Shown here piece by piece: positions 1 through 8,454 of a stretch of 64,000 nucleotides of DNA. The translations under genes were made by a program, and so were the position numbers. The DNA lies in the NCBI GenBank assembly GCA_027485645.1, contig JAIXQR010000001.1:427632-491631 (forward strand). The letters are read 5' to 3'. The notes under the pieces were generated by a model. That model had not been told where the DNA came from and did not search any database. It saw nothing but the letters and a program-made list of their open reading frames with translations. Source of the DNA: a bacterium (GTDB lineage Bacteria > Armatimonadota > Fimbriimonadia > Fimbriimonadales > Fimbriimonadaceae). Each line of letters opens with the position of its first letter. Within the stretch, counting starts at the first letter, position 1.

Positions 1-625
1 TGGCCAGCTTGAACGGGCCGGTGCCAATCACCTCGGTGACGTCGTTGATTTCTTCGTCTTTGGCGGTTTCTTTGGCTACGATGAAGGCGCACGGGTAGGT
101 GAGCTTCCCAAGGAAGTAAGGCCGTGGCTTGTCGATCGTGATTTTGATCGTCTTGCTATCCACAACCACGAGCCCGGCAATTCCGTCAGATTCGCCTTCA
201 AACTTCTCTGCAAATCCGACGATGTCGGCGAGGTAGCTACCGGCGGTTGGAGAAGCAAATTCTGGATCGCTGTTCCGCTCCAGGCTGAACTTGACGTCTT
301 CTGCCGTCACGTCGCGACCGTTGTGGAACTTCGCATTAGCGCGCAGCTTCATAACGTAAGTCCGGCCGCTGTCTTCCATCGTCCAGCTTTCGGCAAGCTG
401 AGGAATGATCTTGTTCTCTTCCGAGTAGCTCACCAGGCCTTCGTAAAGGTTCTGAATGAGGTCGCCGGTGTCCACGTCTTGCACTTTGCCGGGATCTAAA
501 GTCGTAGGCGACGTATGCATCGCGTACCGGAAAGTAGATGTCGACGAGGTATTCCGCTTACTGAATCCGCCCTGGCTACAGCCAGCGAGCAAAACGGGAA
601 TAAGGAGCCAAGAACTTCGTTTCAA
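1..625 (-). CDS. ABC transporter substrate-binding lipoprotein, family 5 (partial, C-terminus outside window)
   Basis: This is the N-terminal part (about 208 residues) of a periplasmic oligopeptide/dipeptide-type solute-binding protein (SBP_bac_5). The start is read as TTG at 625, giving LKRSSWLLIPVLLAGCSQ, a lipoprotein signal with the lipobox LAGC; no better start is visible in frame. Family hallmarks follow: LIQNLYEGLV about 65 residues in, then KLRANAKFHNGRDVTAEDV, which matches the conserved 'F.dG..vTA.DV' block of OppA/DppA proteins. The reading frame stays open to position 1, so the gene continues outside the window. The ligand cannot be told from this part, and the partner permeases are not visible. 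Confidence 0.85.
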   Translation of the reverse strand, partial: MKRSSWLLIPVLLAGCSQGGFSKRNTSSTSTFRYAMHTSPTTLDPGKVQDVDTGDLIQNLYEGLVSYSEENKIIPQLAESWTMEDSGRTYVMKLRANAKFHNGRDVTAEDVKFSLERNSDPEFASPTAGSYLADIVGFAEKFEGESDGIAGLVVVDSKTIKITIDKPRPYFLGKLTYPCAFIVAKETAKDEEINDVTEVIGTGPFKLA

Positions 626-663
626 GGCGGATATGTTACACCCGGTTTTGCAAAAGCCAAGCG

Positions 664-695
664 AAAAAAAGACCCCGTTTGAATTCAAACGGGGT
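664..695 (-). terminator. Rho-independent terminator of secA
   Basis: A perfect 24-base palindrome at 672-695 (arms ACCCCGTTTGAA/TTCAAACGGGGT) is followed, in the minus direction, by a run of seven T (670-664). It lies about 75 bases past the secA stop codon and before the start of the binding-protein gene, so it separates the two transcripts. Confidence 0.85.
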
Positions 696-771
696 ACCAG
701 ATGAGTAATTGCGGTTTGTCACAACCGCATTGACATCTTGTTGACGACGATTTCCGCGGGAGGTTCCCGTG

Positions 772-3700
772 TTAGATCACGCCGTCAGCGCGAAGTTGCT
801 TATAGTGGCATTCCTTGAACTTGTGCCCGCTGCCACACGGGCAAACGTCGTTTCGACCAACTCGCTTCGCGTCGATATCTTTGGGGAACGGCAAAGTGCC
901 GGGCTCGGCCTTCGTCATCGTTGCAACCCCGCCCGCTTCGCCGCCTTCTGGCAACGCGGGAGCGCCACCAAGAAGATCAAGCTCCAGCGGAGTTGGGTTC
1001 TCGGCCTGAATGTTCAGCCGGAAGATGAGCTTCGCGGCATCGGTTCGGATGCCCTTATCCGTGCGCTGGAAGAGGTCGTAGGTTTCTCGCTTGTATGCGA
1101 CAAGCGGGTCCACTTGACCGTAACCGCGCAAGCTGATGCCGTCTCGAACGTACTCGACCATCTGCAGGTGGTCCATCCAGCGGTCGTTGACCGCCTTGAG
1201 GATCACGAACCGCTCGAGTTCGTTCATCGCGTCCTGGAGCCGAGCGACCTTCTCGTCGTACGCCTTCATGGCGACGCTGTACAGGAACTCAACGAGTTCT
1301 GGTCCAGGCTGGTACTGCTCGAGCTCGCCAAGCGTGACGTGGTCAACCAGCGGGAACAGCTCGTTGGCGTCTTCGAACAGGGCCGAGTGATCGTAGAACT
1401 GCTCGCCGGAGGTCTCATCGACCATCCACGCATCATCCACCAGCTCTGCCATCGCTTCTCGCAGATAAGCCTGCAGCTCCGATCGTACGTCCTTGCCAAG
1501 CAAGACCTCTCGGCGCATGCCGTAGACGTGTTCGCGCTGGGCGTTGAGAACGTCGTCGTATTCGAGAACGTGCTTTCGGGCTTCGAAGAAGTGGTTCTCG
1601 ATGCGCTGCTGGGTCTTCTCGATCATGCGCGAGAGGAATCGGGTGTCCACCATTTCCATCGGTGGCCACATCTTGAGCGCCGGGTTCTCCATCATGTTCG
1701 CGTTAAAGATCTTCCAGAGGTGATCTTCTAGCGCGACGAAGAAGCGGGACTCGCCGGGGTCGCCTTGTCGTCCGGCTCGTCCTCGGAGCTGGTTGTCAAT
1801 TCGTCGAGATTCGTGTCGTTCTGTACCCAGAATAAAGAGTCCACCAAGGGCGCGAACCTCTTCGGCAGCGGCTCTTCGCTCTTGGTCATCAAGCGGAAGC
1901 GGCGGAGCGGCTCGCTCCATGCCTCCACGGCGGAAGCTCACGTACGTGTCGCCGTATTCGTCGAGTCCGTCCTGGGCAACTTCCGTCTGGGCACGCGCTT
2001 GTCGCACGAGCTCGTCCTCAACGCGCCCGCCAAGGAGAATGTCAACACCTCGACCGGCCATGTTGGTAGCGATCGTGACGGCTCCCTTTCGTCCGGCCTC
2101 CGCGATGATGACGGCTTCGCCTTCGTGGTTCTTCGCGTTCAGAACGTTGTGCGGAATGCCGTGCTTCAGGCCCTCGCGTAGAAACTCCTCGGCTTCGCTC
2201 GGAAGTTTGAATTCGTTCAAGCACCACGAAATGTGGTCACCCTGGAAGACATCGGCCGAAAGGTCGATCTTCGCAAGCAAAGTGTTCAGACTCTGTCGAT
2301 CGATGTCGGGCAGGTTCGTTTCGTAGAGTCGCTTGGCTTCGGCTCCGTTTTCGCCCTTGAGATCCTTCTTGATTTCAACTCGCTCTCGGAGTCGATAGAT
2401 CAAAACCAGTCGCTGAAGCATGTCGCCGGTCAATCGCGCGGAGACTCGCTCAGACATTTCGATGGATCGAGTTCCAACGAGAACCGGCTGCTGCTTGGAG
2501 TAAAGCCGAAGCAATTCCCAGCCGATGCCGCGGAACTTCGCCTCGATCGTCTTGTAGATGAGGTCGGCGCGGTCTTCTCGCTTGCTAGGTCGGTGAGTTG
2601 GGACCGAAACAACGTCAAGGCCGTAAATCTTTCGGAATTCGTCCTCTTCCGTCTTTGCGGTACCGGTCATACCGGCGAGCTTTTCGTACAGTCGGAACAG
2701 GTTCTGGAAGGTGATGGTTGCGACGGTCTGGCTTTCGCGCTGGACGGTCACGCCTTCTTTCGCTTCGAGAGCCTGGTGCAGGCCATCGCTGAAGCGGCGA
2801 CCGAACATCATTCGACCGGTGTTCTCGTCAACAATCACGACTTCGCCCGATCGAACAACGTAATCAATGTCCTTGTCGAACAGCGCGTGGGCTTTGACGC
2901 TCGCGTTGACGTGGTGGAACAGTCGCGGATCGGCGGCGATGTTCTCAATCTCCATCATCTGCTCGATCATGTCCATGCCTTCTTCGGTAAGGCTGGCGCT
3001 GTGGTTCTTCTTATCGGCGGTGTAGTGGACCTCCGGTTGAAGCTGCTTGACGTACTCGTTGACCTTCGCGTATACGCTTACGTCCTCGTTCGAAGGTCCG
3101 CTGATGATGTGCGGCGTTCGCGCTTCATCAATGAGGATCGAGTCGACTTCGTCAACGATCGCGAAGTTCAGTTCGCGCATGACGAGCTCGCCTTCGCTGA
3201 ACGCCATGTTGTCGCGCAGGTAGTCGAAACCGAACTCGTGGTTCGTTCCGTAAACGATGTCGCAACCGTACGCATCGCGGCGTGAGCAAGGGACCAGGTT
3301 CAGATACCGCGGGTCCTCCATCGCGTTCGCGCCGGGCACGTACAGGTAAGAGCCGCCAAGCTCGTCGCTGTCCTGGCTCTGGCCTTGGATGATGCCAACG
3401 CTCAGGCCCATGAAGTGATAAATCGGACCCATCCAAACGGCGTCACGTCGGGCCAAGTAGTCGTTGACCGTGACCAGGTGAGCTCCCTTGCCGGGGAGGG
3501 CATTCAAAACCATCGGCGCTACGGCAACGAGGGTCTTTCCTTCACCGGTCTTCATTTCGGCGATACGGCCTTGGTGAAGGACGGTGCCACCGATCAACTG
3601 CACGTCGAACTGGCGCATGCCGAGGGTTCGGCGGCTGACTTCGCGAACGACCGCGAAGACTTCGGGCAGCATCTTGTCGAGGCTCTCTCCGCCCAAGACT

Positions 3701-3849
3701 CGGGACCGGAACTCGTGGGCAATGGCCTTGAGTTCATCGTCGTTCAGGTTGGTGTAGTTGGCTTCGAGGCCGTTAATCTTCGTGATGATCGGGGTAACGG
3801 CGTCAACGTCGCGTCGGCTAGTGTCGAAAAGTTTGCGTAAAAAGTTCAT
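772..3849 (-). CDS. secA: Preprotein translocase ATPase SecA
   Basis: SecA is the motor ATPase that pushes unfolded preproteins through SecYEG. The start is placed at ATG 3849 (MNFLRKLFDTSRRD), the usual SecA N-terminus, although the frame is open further upstream; the product is 1025 residues, longer than the typical 840-900. Visible motifs are the Walker A loop MKTGEGKT near residues 99-106, the DEAD-type motif in VDEVDSILIDEARTP near 231, the helicase-like ATNMAGRGVDI and GRAGRQGDPG blocks, and a C-terminal zinc-binding SEC-C motif CPCGSGHKFKECHYK at about 1003-1017. The extra length comes partly from insertions, including a charged one between RVEDELVRQARAQ and VRALGGLFILG. It is followed by a strong terminator. 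Identification is secure; the exact start is slightly less so. Confidence 0.98.
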   Translation of the reverse strand: MNFLRKLFDTSRRDVDAVTPIITKINGLEANYTNLNDDELKAIAHEFRSRVLGGESLDKMLPEVFAVVREVSRRTLGMRQFDVQLIGGTVLHQGRIAEMKTGEGKTLVAVAPMVLNALPGKGAHLVTVNDYLARRDAVWMGPIYHFMGLSVGIIQGQSQDSDELGGSYLYVPGANAMEDPRYLNLVPCSRRDAYGCDIVYGTNHEFGFDYLRDNMAFSEGELVMRELNFAIVDEVDSILIDEARTPHIISGPSNEDVSVYAKVNEYVKQLQPEVHYTADKKNHSASLTEEGMDMIEQMMEIENIAADPRLFHHVNASVKAHALFDKDIDYVVRSGEVVIVDENTGRMMFGRRFSDGLHQALEAKEGVTVQRESQTVATITFQNLFRLYEKLAGMTGTAKTEEDEFRKIYGLDVVSVPTHRPSKREDRADLIYKTIEAKFRGIGWELLRLYSKQQPVLVGTRSIEMSERVSARLTGDMLQRLVLIYRLRERVEIKKDLKGENGAEAKRLYETNLPDIDRQSLNTLLAKIDLSADVFQGDHISWCLNEFKLPSEAEEFLREGLKHGIPHNVLNAKNHEGEAVIIAEAGRKGAVTIATNMAGRGVDILLGGRVEDELVRQARAQTEVAQDGLDEYGDTYVSFRRGGMERAAPPLPLDDQERRAAAEEVRALGGLFILGTERHESRRIDNQLRGRAGRQGDPGESRFFVALEDHLWKIFNANMMENPALKMWPPMEMVDTRFLSRMIEKTQQRIENHFFEARKHVLEYDDVLNAQREHVYGMRREVLLGKDVRSELQAYLREAMAELVDDAWMVDETSGEQFYDHSALFEDANELFPLVDHVTLGELEQYQPGPELVEFLYSVAMKAYDEKVARLQDAMNELERFVILKAVNDRWMDHLQMVEYVRDGISLRGYGQVDPLVAYKRETYDLFQRTDKGIRTDAAKLIFRLNIQAENPTPLELDLLGGAPALPEGGEAGGVATMTKAEPGTLPFPKDIDAKRVGRNDVCPCGSGHKFKECHYKQLRADGVI

Positions 3850-3926
3850 GTGGGTATGCCGGAAAAATTCCGTGGGTAGTTCGAACGCAAGGCGTTCGAG
3901 AGGGATCCGAGGGAGCAGGGTTTTGC

Positions 3927-4220
3927 TCAGGCAACGGGTCCGGCACGGTTGCGGCGGCACTTACGACGGCCAGCCACTTCACTTGCGCACTCATCAGATT
4001 CGATTCGAGTGCTGGTTTGCTTTGGCGCTTGCGCGGCAATAGGCTCCGGCTTGGCCGGGGTTTCGGGCATCTCGCGAGAGATTTCGTTTACCCACGCCAG
4101 CGTCAAACTTCGGCTCATGCGGCTGATGGCGAGTTGCCGAGCCGCGTCCGAAACGCTTGGGTCGTGTGCCCATGTGCCCTGCCAAAGGATCAGGAATAGG
4201 GCGGGAAGAAACGAAAACAT
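3927..4220 (-). CDS. Small exported protein, unknown function
   Basis: A 97-residue product starting at ATG 4220 with a hydrophobic leader (MFSFLPALFLILWQGTWA) that looks like a signal peptide, then a polar region (SDAARQLAISRMSRSLTLAWVNEI) and a proline-, lysine- and arginine-rich tail ending in RRKCRRNRAGPVA. It lies between the 100-residue membrane protein gene and secA, all in the same direction, about 78 bases before secA. I recognise no family. The frame is open further upstream, so the start is uncertain, and a non-coding alternative cannot be excluded. Confidence 0.45.
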   Translation of the reverse strand: MFSFLPALFLILWQGTWAHDPSVSDAARQLAISRMSRSLTLAWVNEISREMPETPAKPEPIAAQAPKQTSTRIESDECASEVAGRRKCRRNRAGPVA

Positions 4221-4281
4221 GCGACTCACTATTATGACGCTTGCCGAGCTTTGCCGATGACGGGGCCCACTGACGGGCGAC

Positions 4282-4584
4282 CTAGGCGCCGTTCTTTGGA
4301 CCCTGGGCCGGATGTGCCGCCGCGGCAATCAGGTTTGCGCCACGGTTGGCGATCCAACTCCCGACCGCTCCCATCACCAAAAGCAATACGATTCGAATCA
4401 GGATGCCCGCCAAGTTGGTCTGGGCCGCGTTGTAATCGATCGCTTTGCCGGTCTGTACACCAAGGGCCTTGGCCGGTGGAGTTCCAAACATCTCAAGCGC
4501 GAGTTGGAAGGTGTAGCCAAGGATTGCGACGCCACCTAAAAAGGTGAGAAGTCCGAGCACCATGCTTAACGGATCGCGTCTCAT
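4282..4584 (-). CDS. Small two-helix membrane protein, unknown function
   Basis: A 100-residue protein starting at ATG 4584 (MRRDPLSMVLGLLTFLGG). Two hydrophobic segments are visible, about residues 7-30 and 57-76, the second containing LAGILIRIVLLLVMGAVGSW. It lies 36 bases downstream of the MFS transporter gene on the same strand and probably shares its transcript. No known family is recognised. Confidence 0.65.
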   Translation of the reverse strand: MRRDPLSMVLGLLTFLGGVAILGYTFQLALEMFGTPPAKALGVQTGKAIDYNAAQTNLAGILIRIVLLLVMGAVGSWIANRGANLIAAAAHPAQGPKNGA

Positions 4585-4620
4585 GTTGGGATTATGGCGA
4601 GCTTCGCCCGGACTTGTTCC

Positions 4621-5895
4621 CTAGGCTTCTACAATTGCCGCTTCAGCGGCCGCCGGAGTCTTCAGCGTCCATGCCGCGATCGCCGGGAACAGGATCACCG
4701 CCGCACCTAACAGGTACGGATATTCGGGTCTTGCCGCGAAGAGCGGATTGCCAATGATCGGTCCCACCAACCGCGCCAGCGCGCCCAATGATTGCGTGAT
4801 CCCAAAGATCCCTCCCTGGATTTGCGCTGGCGCATTGCGCGAAACCAAGCTGGAAAGGGAAGGCTGCGAGAGTCCGCTTCCGAAACCTTGCAACACCACC
4901 ACCGCGATGACGGGAAGCCAAAGCGGAGCGTATGGGACAAGCGCAAGCGCTGGAACCAGCATCAACATGCCGACTCTCAAAAGGTTGATTTCTCCAAACC
5001 TTGCTTGAAGCTTAGGTAGCAACCCACCTTGGATCAATGCGCCGCTCACCCCGACCACGCCGAGGATGTAGCTTCCGTACTCCTTTGCCTCTTTCACGCT
5101 GAGGTGAAATACCGATCGGGGATCGGCCAGCAAACGGAAGAAGGTTGCCTGGAGCATCGCAAAGCCGAAGTTGAAGGCAAAGAACATGCAGAGCAACAGC
5201 ACCAATCCCTTGGTCGAGAAGGCGATTTGCATCTCCTGCATCCAAGAGGCGCGCTTGATCTCCGTGCCCGGCTTCAGGCTCTCAGGCAGGCCGAACATGA
5301 TGTAGAACGCATTGATCAGTGCGAGTCCCGCTCCGACGTAGCCGAGAATCATGGGCGAGTCGTTGCCGACTCGGATCAGAAGGCCGCCGATGACCGGCCC
5401 GAGAATGAATCCCATCCCCAAGGCAGCTCCGACCATGCCAAGTCCCTTAGCTCGTTCTTCCGGCGCGGTGACGTCCGCAACGTAGGCAAACGCGACCCCA
5501 AGGTTTGCCGCCGCAATTCCGGCAAGAAGACGACTTCCAAGCGAAAGCCAAAACTCGGTTGCATTGGCGTAAACGATGTAGCTCAGGACGGAGAGGATAG
5601 TCGTGGCGAGCAGGATCGGGCGTCGCCCGATGCGGTCGCTGAGCCGGCCAAGGATCGGCGAGGCAAACAGCTGGCACAGGCTAAATCCAGCAATGAGGAG
5701 GCCAACCATGTAGCCGACTTCCCGATTTGAACCCGCTTGGTCCAAAGGAATCTTCAGCATCTTTGCGGCCAACGACTCCCCGCGGAGTTGCAAATCTGGA
5801 ATGAAGAGCCCGAAGCTGAACAAGTCTAAGAAGACGGTGAGCAGAATCCCAAGGAGCAGGGAACGGGAACGCGGGCCGGTGGCTGACTCAGACAT
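4621..5895 (-). CDS. MFS transporter, tetracycline-exporter-like
   Basis: A 424-residue major facilitator superfamily protein, probably a proton-driven exporter in the inner membrane. About twelve hydrophobic segments are visible. The MFS motif between helices 2 and 3 reads GRLSDRIGRRPILL, and the TetA-like helix 5 motif reads GAALGMGFILGPVIGG. The loop ADVTAPEERAKGLG is also typical of the TCR/Tet group (DHA1). Substrate is unknown, and resemblance to tetracycline exporters does not show drug export. It is first in a minus-strand run ahead of the 100-residue membrane protein, and is divergent from the sugar ABC transporter gene starting at 6004. Confidence 0.88.
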   Translation of the reverse strand: MSESATGPRSRSLLLGILLTVFLDLFSFGLFIPDLQLRGESLAAKMLKIPLDQAGSNREVGYMVGLLIAGFSLCQLFASPILGRLSDRIGRRPILLATTILSVLSYIVYANATEFWLSLGSRLLAGIAAANLGVAFAYVADVTAPEERAKGLGMVGAALGMGFILGPVIGGLLIRVGNDSPMILGYVGAGLALINAFYIMFGLPESLKPGTEIKRASWMQEMQIAFSTKGLVLLLCMFFAFNFGFAMLQATFFRLLADPRSVFHLSVKEAKEYGSYILGVVGVSGALIQGGLLPKLQARFGEINLLRVGMLMLVPALALVPYAPLWLPVIAVVVLQGFGSGLSQPSLSSLVSRNAPAQIQGGIFGITQSLGALARLVGPIIGNPLFAARPEYPYLLGAAVILFPAIAAWTLKTPAAAEAAIVEA

Positions 5896-6003
5896 GGGGT
5901 GTACTGGAGATTGTACTGGGTCGTCTGAACATTGCAGTGGTCTGCGGATTCAAGAATTCGTATTCTCAAGTCTGCGACGGTGTTGTATAGTGGAACCGAC
6001 CAG

Positions 6004-8454
6004 ATGAGATGCCGACGTCCTATCCTGGCCGCGCTCGGGTGCGCACTTGCAACATTTGCATGGGCTGCGCCTTCCGATCCCGGCAGCGTGAGCCCAAAAC
6101 GAGACCTTGTGATCTGGGGCGTGAGCATTGGCGCAGATTCAAAAGGTCAAAGCGCCGTCATCCGGGAGTTTGAGAAGCGCAACCCCGATGTTCGCGTCCG
6201 CATTCTCAGCATGGGCGCGGGCCAGATGGACCCCCAAAAGCTGATGACGAGCATCGTTGGCAACGTTGCGCCAGACGTGATCAACCAGGACCGATTCACG
6301 ATCGCCGACTGGGCCAGCCGCGGGGCGTTCCGCTCCCTGGATGACCTCATCGAACGCGACAAGGGGAAGGATCCGCTCACCCCAAACGTCTCCGACTATT
6401 ACGAAGCGCCTTGGAAGGAGGCGATGTATGACGGAAAGGTCTACGCCATTCCAACTGCGGCAGACAACCGCATCCTGTACTGGAATCGCAAAATCTTCCG
6501 CGAACAAGCCGATGTTCTGAAAGCCGCCGGGCTCGACCCGACGAGAGCTCCTCGAACCTGGACCGAAATCCTTGCCTACAGCAAGGCCCTCACGATTCGT
6601 AACAGCGACGGCTCCCTGAAACGCGCCGGATTCATTCCGAATTTCGGCAACTCGTGGCTGTACCTTTACTCGTTCCAGAACAACGCCGACTTTATGACGG
6701 CCGACGGCAAGAAGTGCACCCTCTGCACTCCAGAAAGTGAAGAGGCGCTGAACTTCATGAAGGCCGGTTACGAGCTTCTCGGAGGTTACGAGAACGCCAA
6801 ATCGTACGAGTCCGGCTTCCTTGGAAAGGAGAACGATGCGTTCATCACCGGCAAGGTCGCGATGAAGATCGATGGCGACTGGATCCTCAACGATCTGTCG
6901 CGATATGCGCCTCAGCTTGATTTAGGCGCGTCTCCGCCGCCGGTACCGGATGATCGCTACAACAAAGTCGGTCGGTTCAAGGACGAGAAAGACACCTTCA
7001 TCACCTGGTTCGGTGGCTACTCCCTCGCGGTGCCCCGCGGCGCGAGAAACGTTGAGGACGGTTGGGAGTACATCAAGTTTGCGACCAGCACCGAAGGTCG
7101 GATGATTGAGTACTCCGCTCAGCGAGACTGGGAGCGTCGGCGGGGCCGGACCTTTATCCCGCGAATGCTCGCAAGCCGCGATGCGAACGAGGAGTCCTAT
7201 CGGCGATTCAAGCCGGCCGACAAAAAGTTCGCCGCCGCGCTAGCGATGCACATCGAAATGGCACCGTTCGGCAAGGTTCGACCGGCAACGTTTGTAGGCC
7301 AAACCTTGTGGAGCGAGCACGTCAAAGCCATGGAAGCCGCTTTGTACGGAAAAGCCAGTTCCAGGGATGCGCTTGTGGCCGGGCAAATGGCGGTTCAGCG
7401 AGAGCTCGACGCTTTCTACAGCAAATCGAACTACCCGGTCATCGATCTCGCCATTCCAACTTACATCGCAGTTGGCGTTCTCGTCATCGCACTTGTCATT
7501 GGTGGCATTTGGTTTTCTAGACTCAAACTCGGGCGGCTGGCGAAGAACGAGGCCATGTGGGCTTACCTGTTTGTCGCACCCTGGGTCATCGGCTTTGTCG
7601 TCCTGACTTTGGGCCCGATGATCGCGTCGCTGTTCTTCAGCTTCACTCAGTACGACGTTTTGAACGAAGCGCGCTGGGTTGGGCTCCGGAACTACCAGGA
7701 GATGTTCACCAGCGACCGCACAACGGTTCTGAAGGCTTTCAGTAATGCGGCCTACTTAGCTATCGTCGGGGTTCCACTCGGCCTAGCAACGGGCCTCGCG
7801 GTGGCCATGCTACTGAACGTTTCCACCAAGGGGATGCGGTTCTACCGAACCCTCTTCTACATGCCCGCTATCGTCCCGGTCGTCGCAAGTGCGGTGCTTT
7901 GGACTTGGGTGCTCACCCCAGATCCGAGCAAGGGGCTTATCAACTCATTCTGGAAAGAGACCTTAACGGCCTGGTTGGCCGTGCCGCCTCCGACTTGGCT
8001 TCAGAGCGCCGACTGGGCAAAGAACGCGTTGATTTTGCAGGGACTGTGGGGCGCAGGAAGCGGGATGCTCTTGTGGCTCGCGGGACTGAAGGGCGTTTCG
8101 ACGACCCTGTACGAAGCCTCCGGTCTGGATGGCGCAACCCCAAGGCAGCAGTTTTGGAACGTGACGTTCCCGATGCTGACTCCGATCGTATTCTTCAACT
8201 CAGTCATGGGCTTCATCGGTGCCATGCAGGAGTTCGACCGGCAATACGTCATGAAGCCCTCGAAAGATGGCCCGATCGGACCGGATGACGCGCTCTTGAC
8301 TCCGGTGTATCACCTCTTTCGAAACGGTTTTGCCTTTTTTAAAATGGGCTACGCCTCCTCTCTCGCCTGGTTGATCTTCGTGGTCATCATGGTGCTGACC
8401 TTCACCCAGTTCCGGCTGCAAGATCGCTGGGTCCACTACGAGACAGACAAGTGA
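6004..8454 (+). CDS. Fused sugar-binding protein and MalF-type ABC permease
   Basis: One 816-residue polypeptide carries two normally separate ABC-importer parts. Residues 1-21 are a signal sequence (MRCRRPILAALGCALATFAWA). Residues 30-475 are an extracellular family 1 solute-binding domain (VIREFEKRNPDVRVRIL; YAIPTAADNRILYWN). A membrane segment at about 484-503 leads into a MalF-like permease at about 513-816, with the EAA loop ASGLDGATPRQQFWNVTFP near residue 706, which contacts the ATPase. The substrate should be a sugar or oligosaccharide. The stop codon overlaps the GTG start of the next permease by four bases (GTGA), so the two are translationally coupled. No ATPase gene is adjacent, so a shared MsiK-type ATPase elsewhere is likely. 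Start at ATG 6004 is chosen for the signal peptide. Confidence 0.9.
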   Translation: MRCRRPILAALGCALATFAWAAPSDPGSVSPKRDLVIWGVSIGADSKGQSAVIREFEKRNPDVRVRILSMGAGQMDPQKLMTSIVGNVAPDVINQDRFTIADWASRGAFRSLDDLIERDKGKDPLTPNVSDYYEAPWKEAMYDGKVYAIPTAADNRILYWNRKIFREQADVLKAAGLDPTRAPRTWTEILAYSKALTIRNSDGSLKRAGFIPNFGNSWLYLYSFQNNADFMTADGKKCTLCTPESEEALNFMKAGYELLGGYENAKSYESGFLGKENDAFITGKVAMKIDGDWILNDLSRYAPQLDLGASPPPVPDDRYNKVGRFKDEKDTFITWFGGYSLAVPRGARNVEDGWEYIKFATSTEGRMIEYSAQRDWERRRGRTFIPRMLASRDANEESYRRFKPADKKFAAALAMHIEMAPFGKVRPATFVGQTLWSEHVKAMEAALYGKASSRDALVAGQMAVQRELDAFYSKSNYPVIDLAIPTYIAVGVLVIALVIGGIWFSRLKLGRLAKNEAMWAYLFVAPWVIGFVVLTLGPMIASLFFSFTQYDVLNEARWVGLRNYQEMFTSDRTTVLKAFSNAAYLAIVGVPLGLATGLAVAMLLNVSTKGMRFYRTLFYMPAIVPVVASAVLWTWVLTPDPSKGLINSFWKETLTAWLAVPPPTWLQSADWAKNALILQGLWGAGSGMLLWLAGLKGVSTTLYEASGLDGATPRQQFWNVTFPMLTPIVFFNSVMGFIGAMQEFDRQYVMKPSKDGPIGPDDALLTPVYHLFRNGFAFFKMGYASSLAWLIFVVIMVLTFTQFRLQDRWVHYETDK

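Noticed and set aside
769-1731. Long plus-strand open frame opposite secA (and similar ones at 2233-3285, 1765-2181)
   Set aside because: They mirror the secA frame; secA is certain, and these have no recognisable protein features or ribosome-binding sites.
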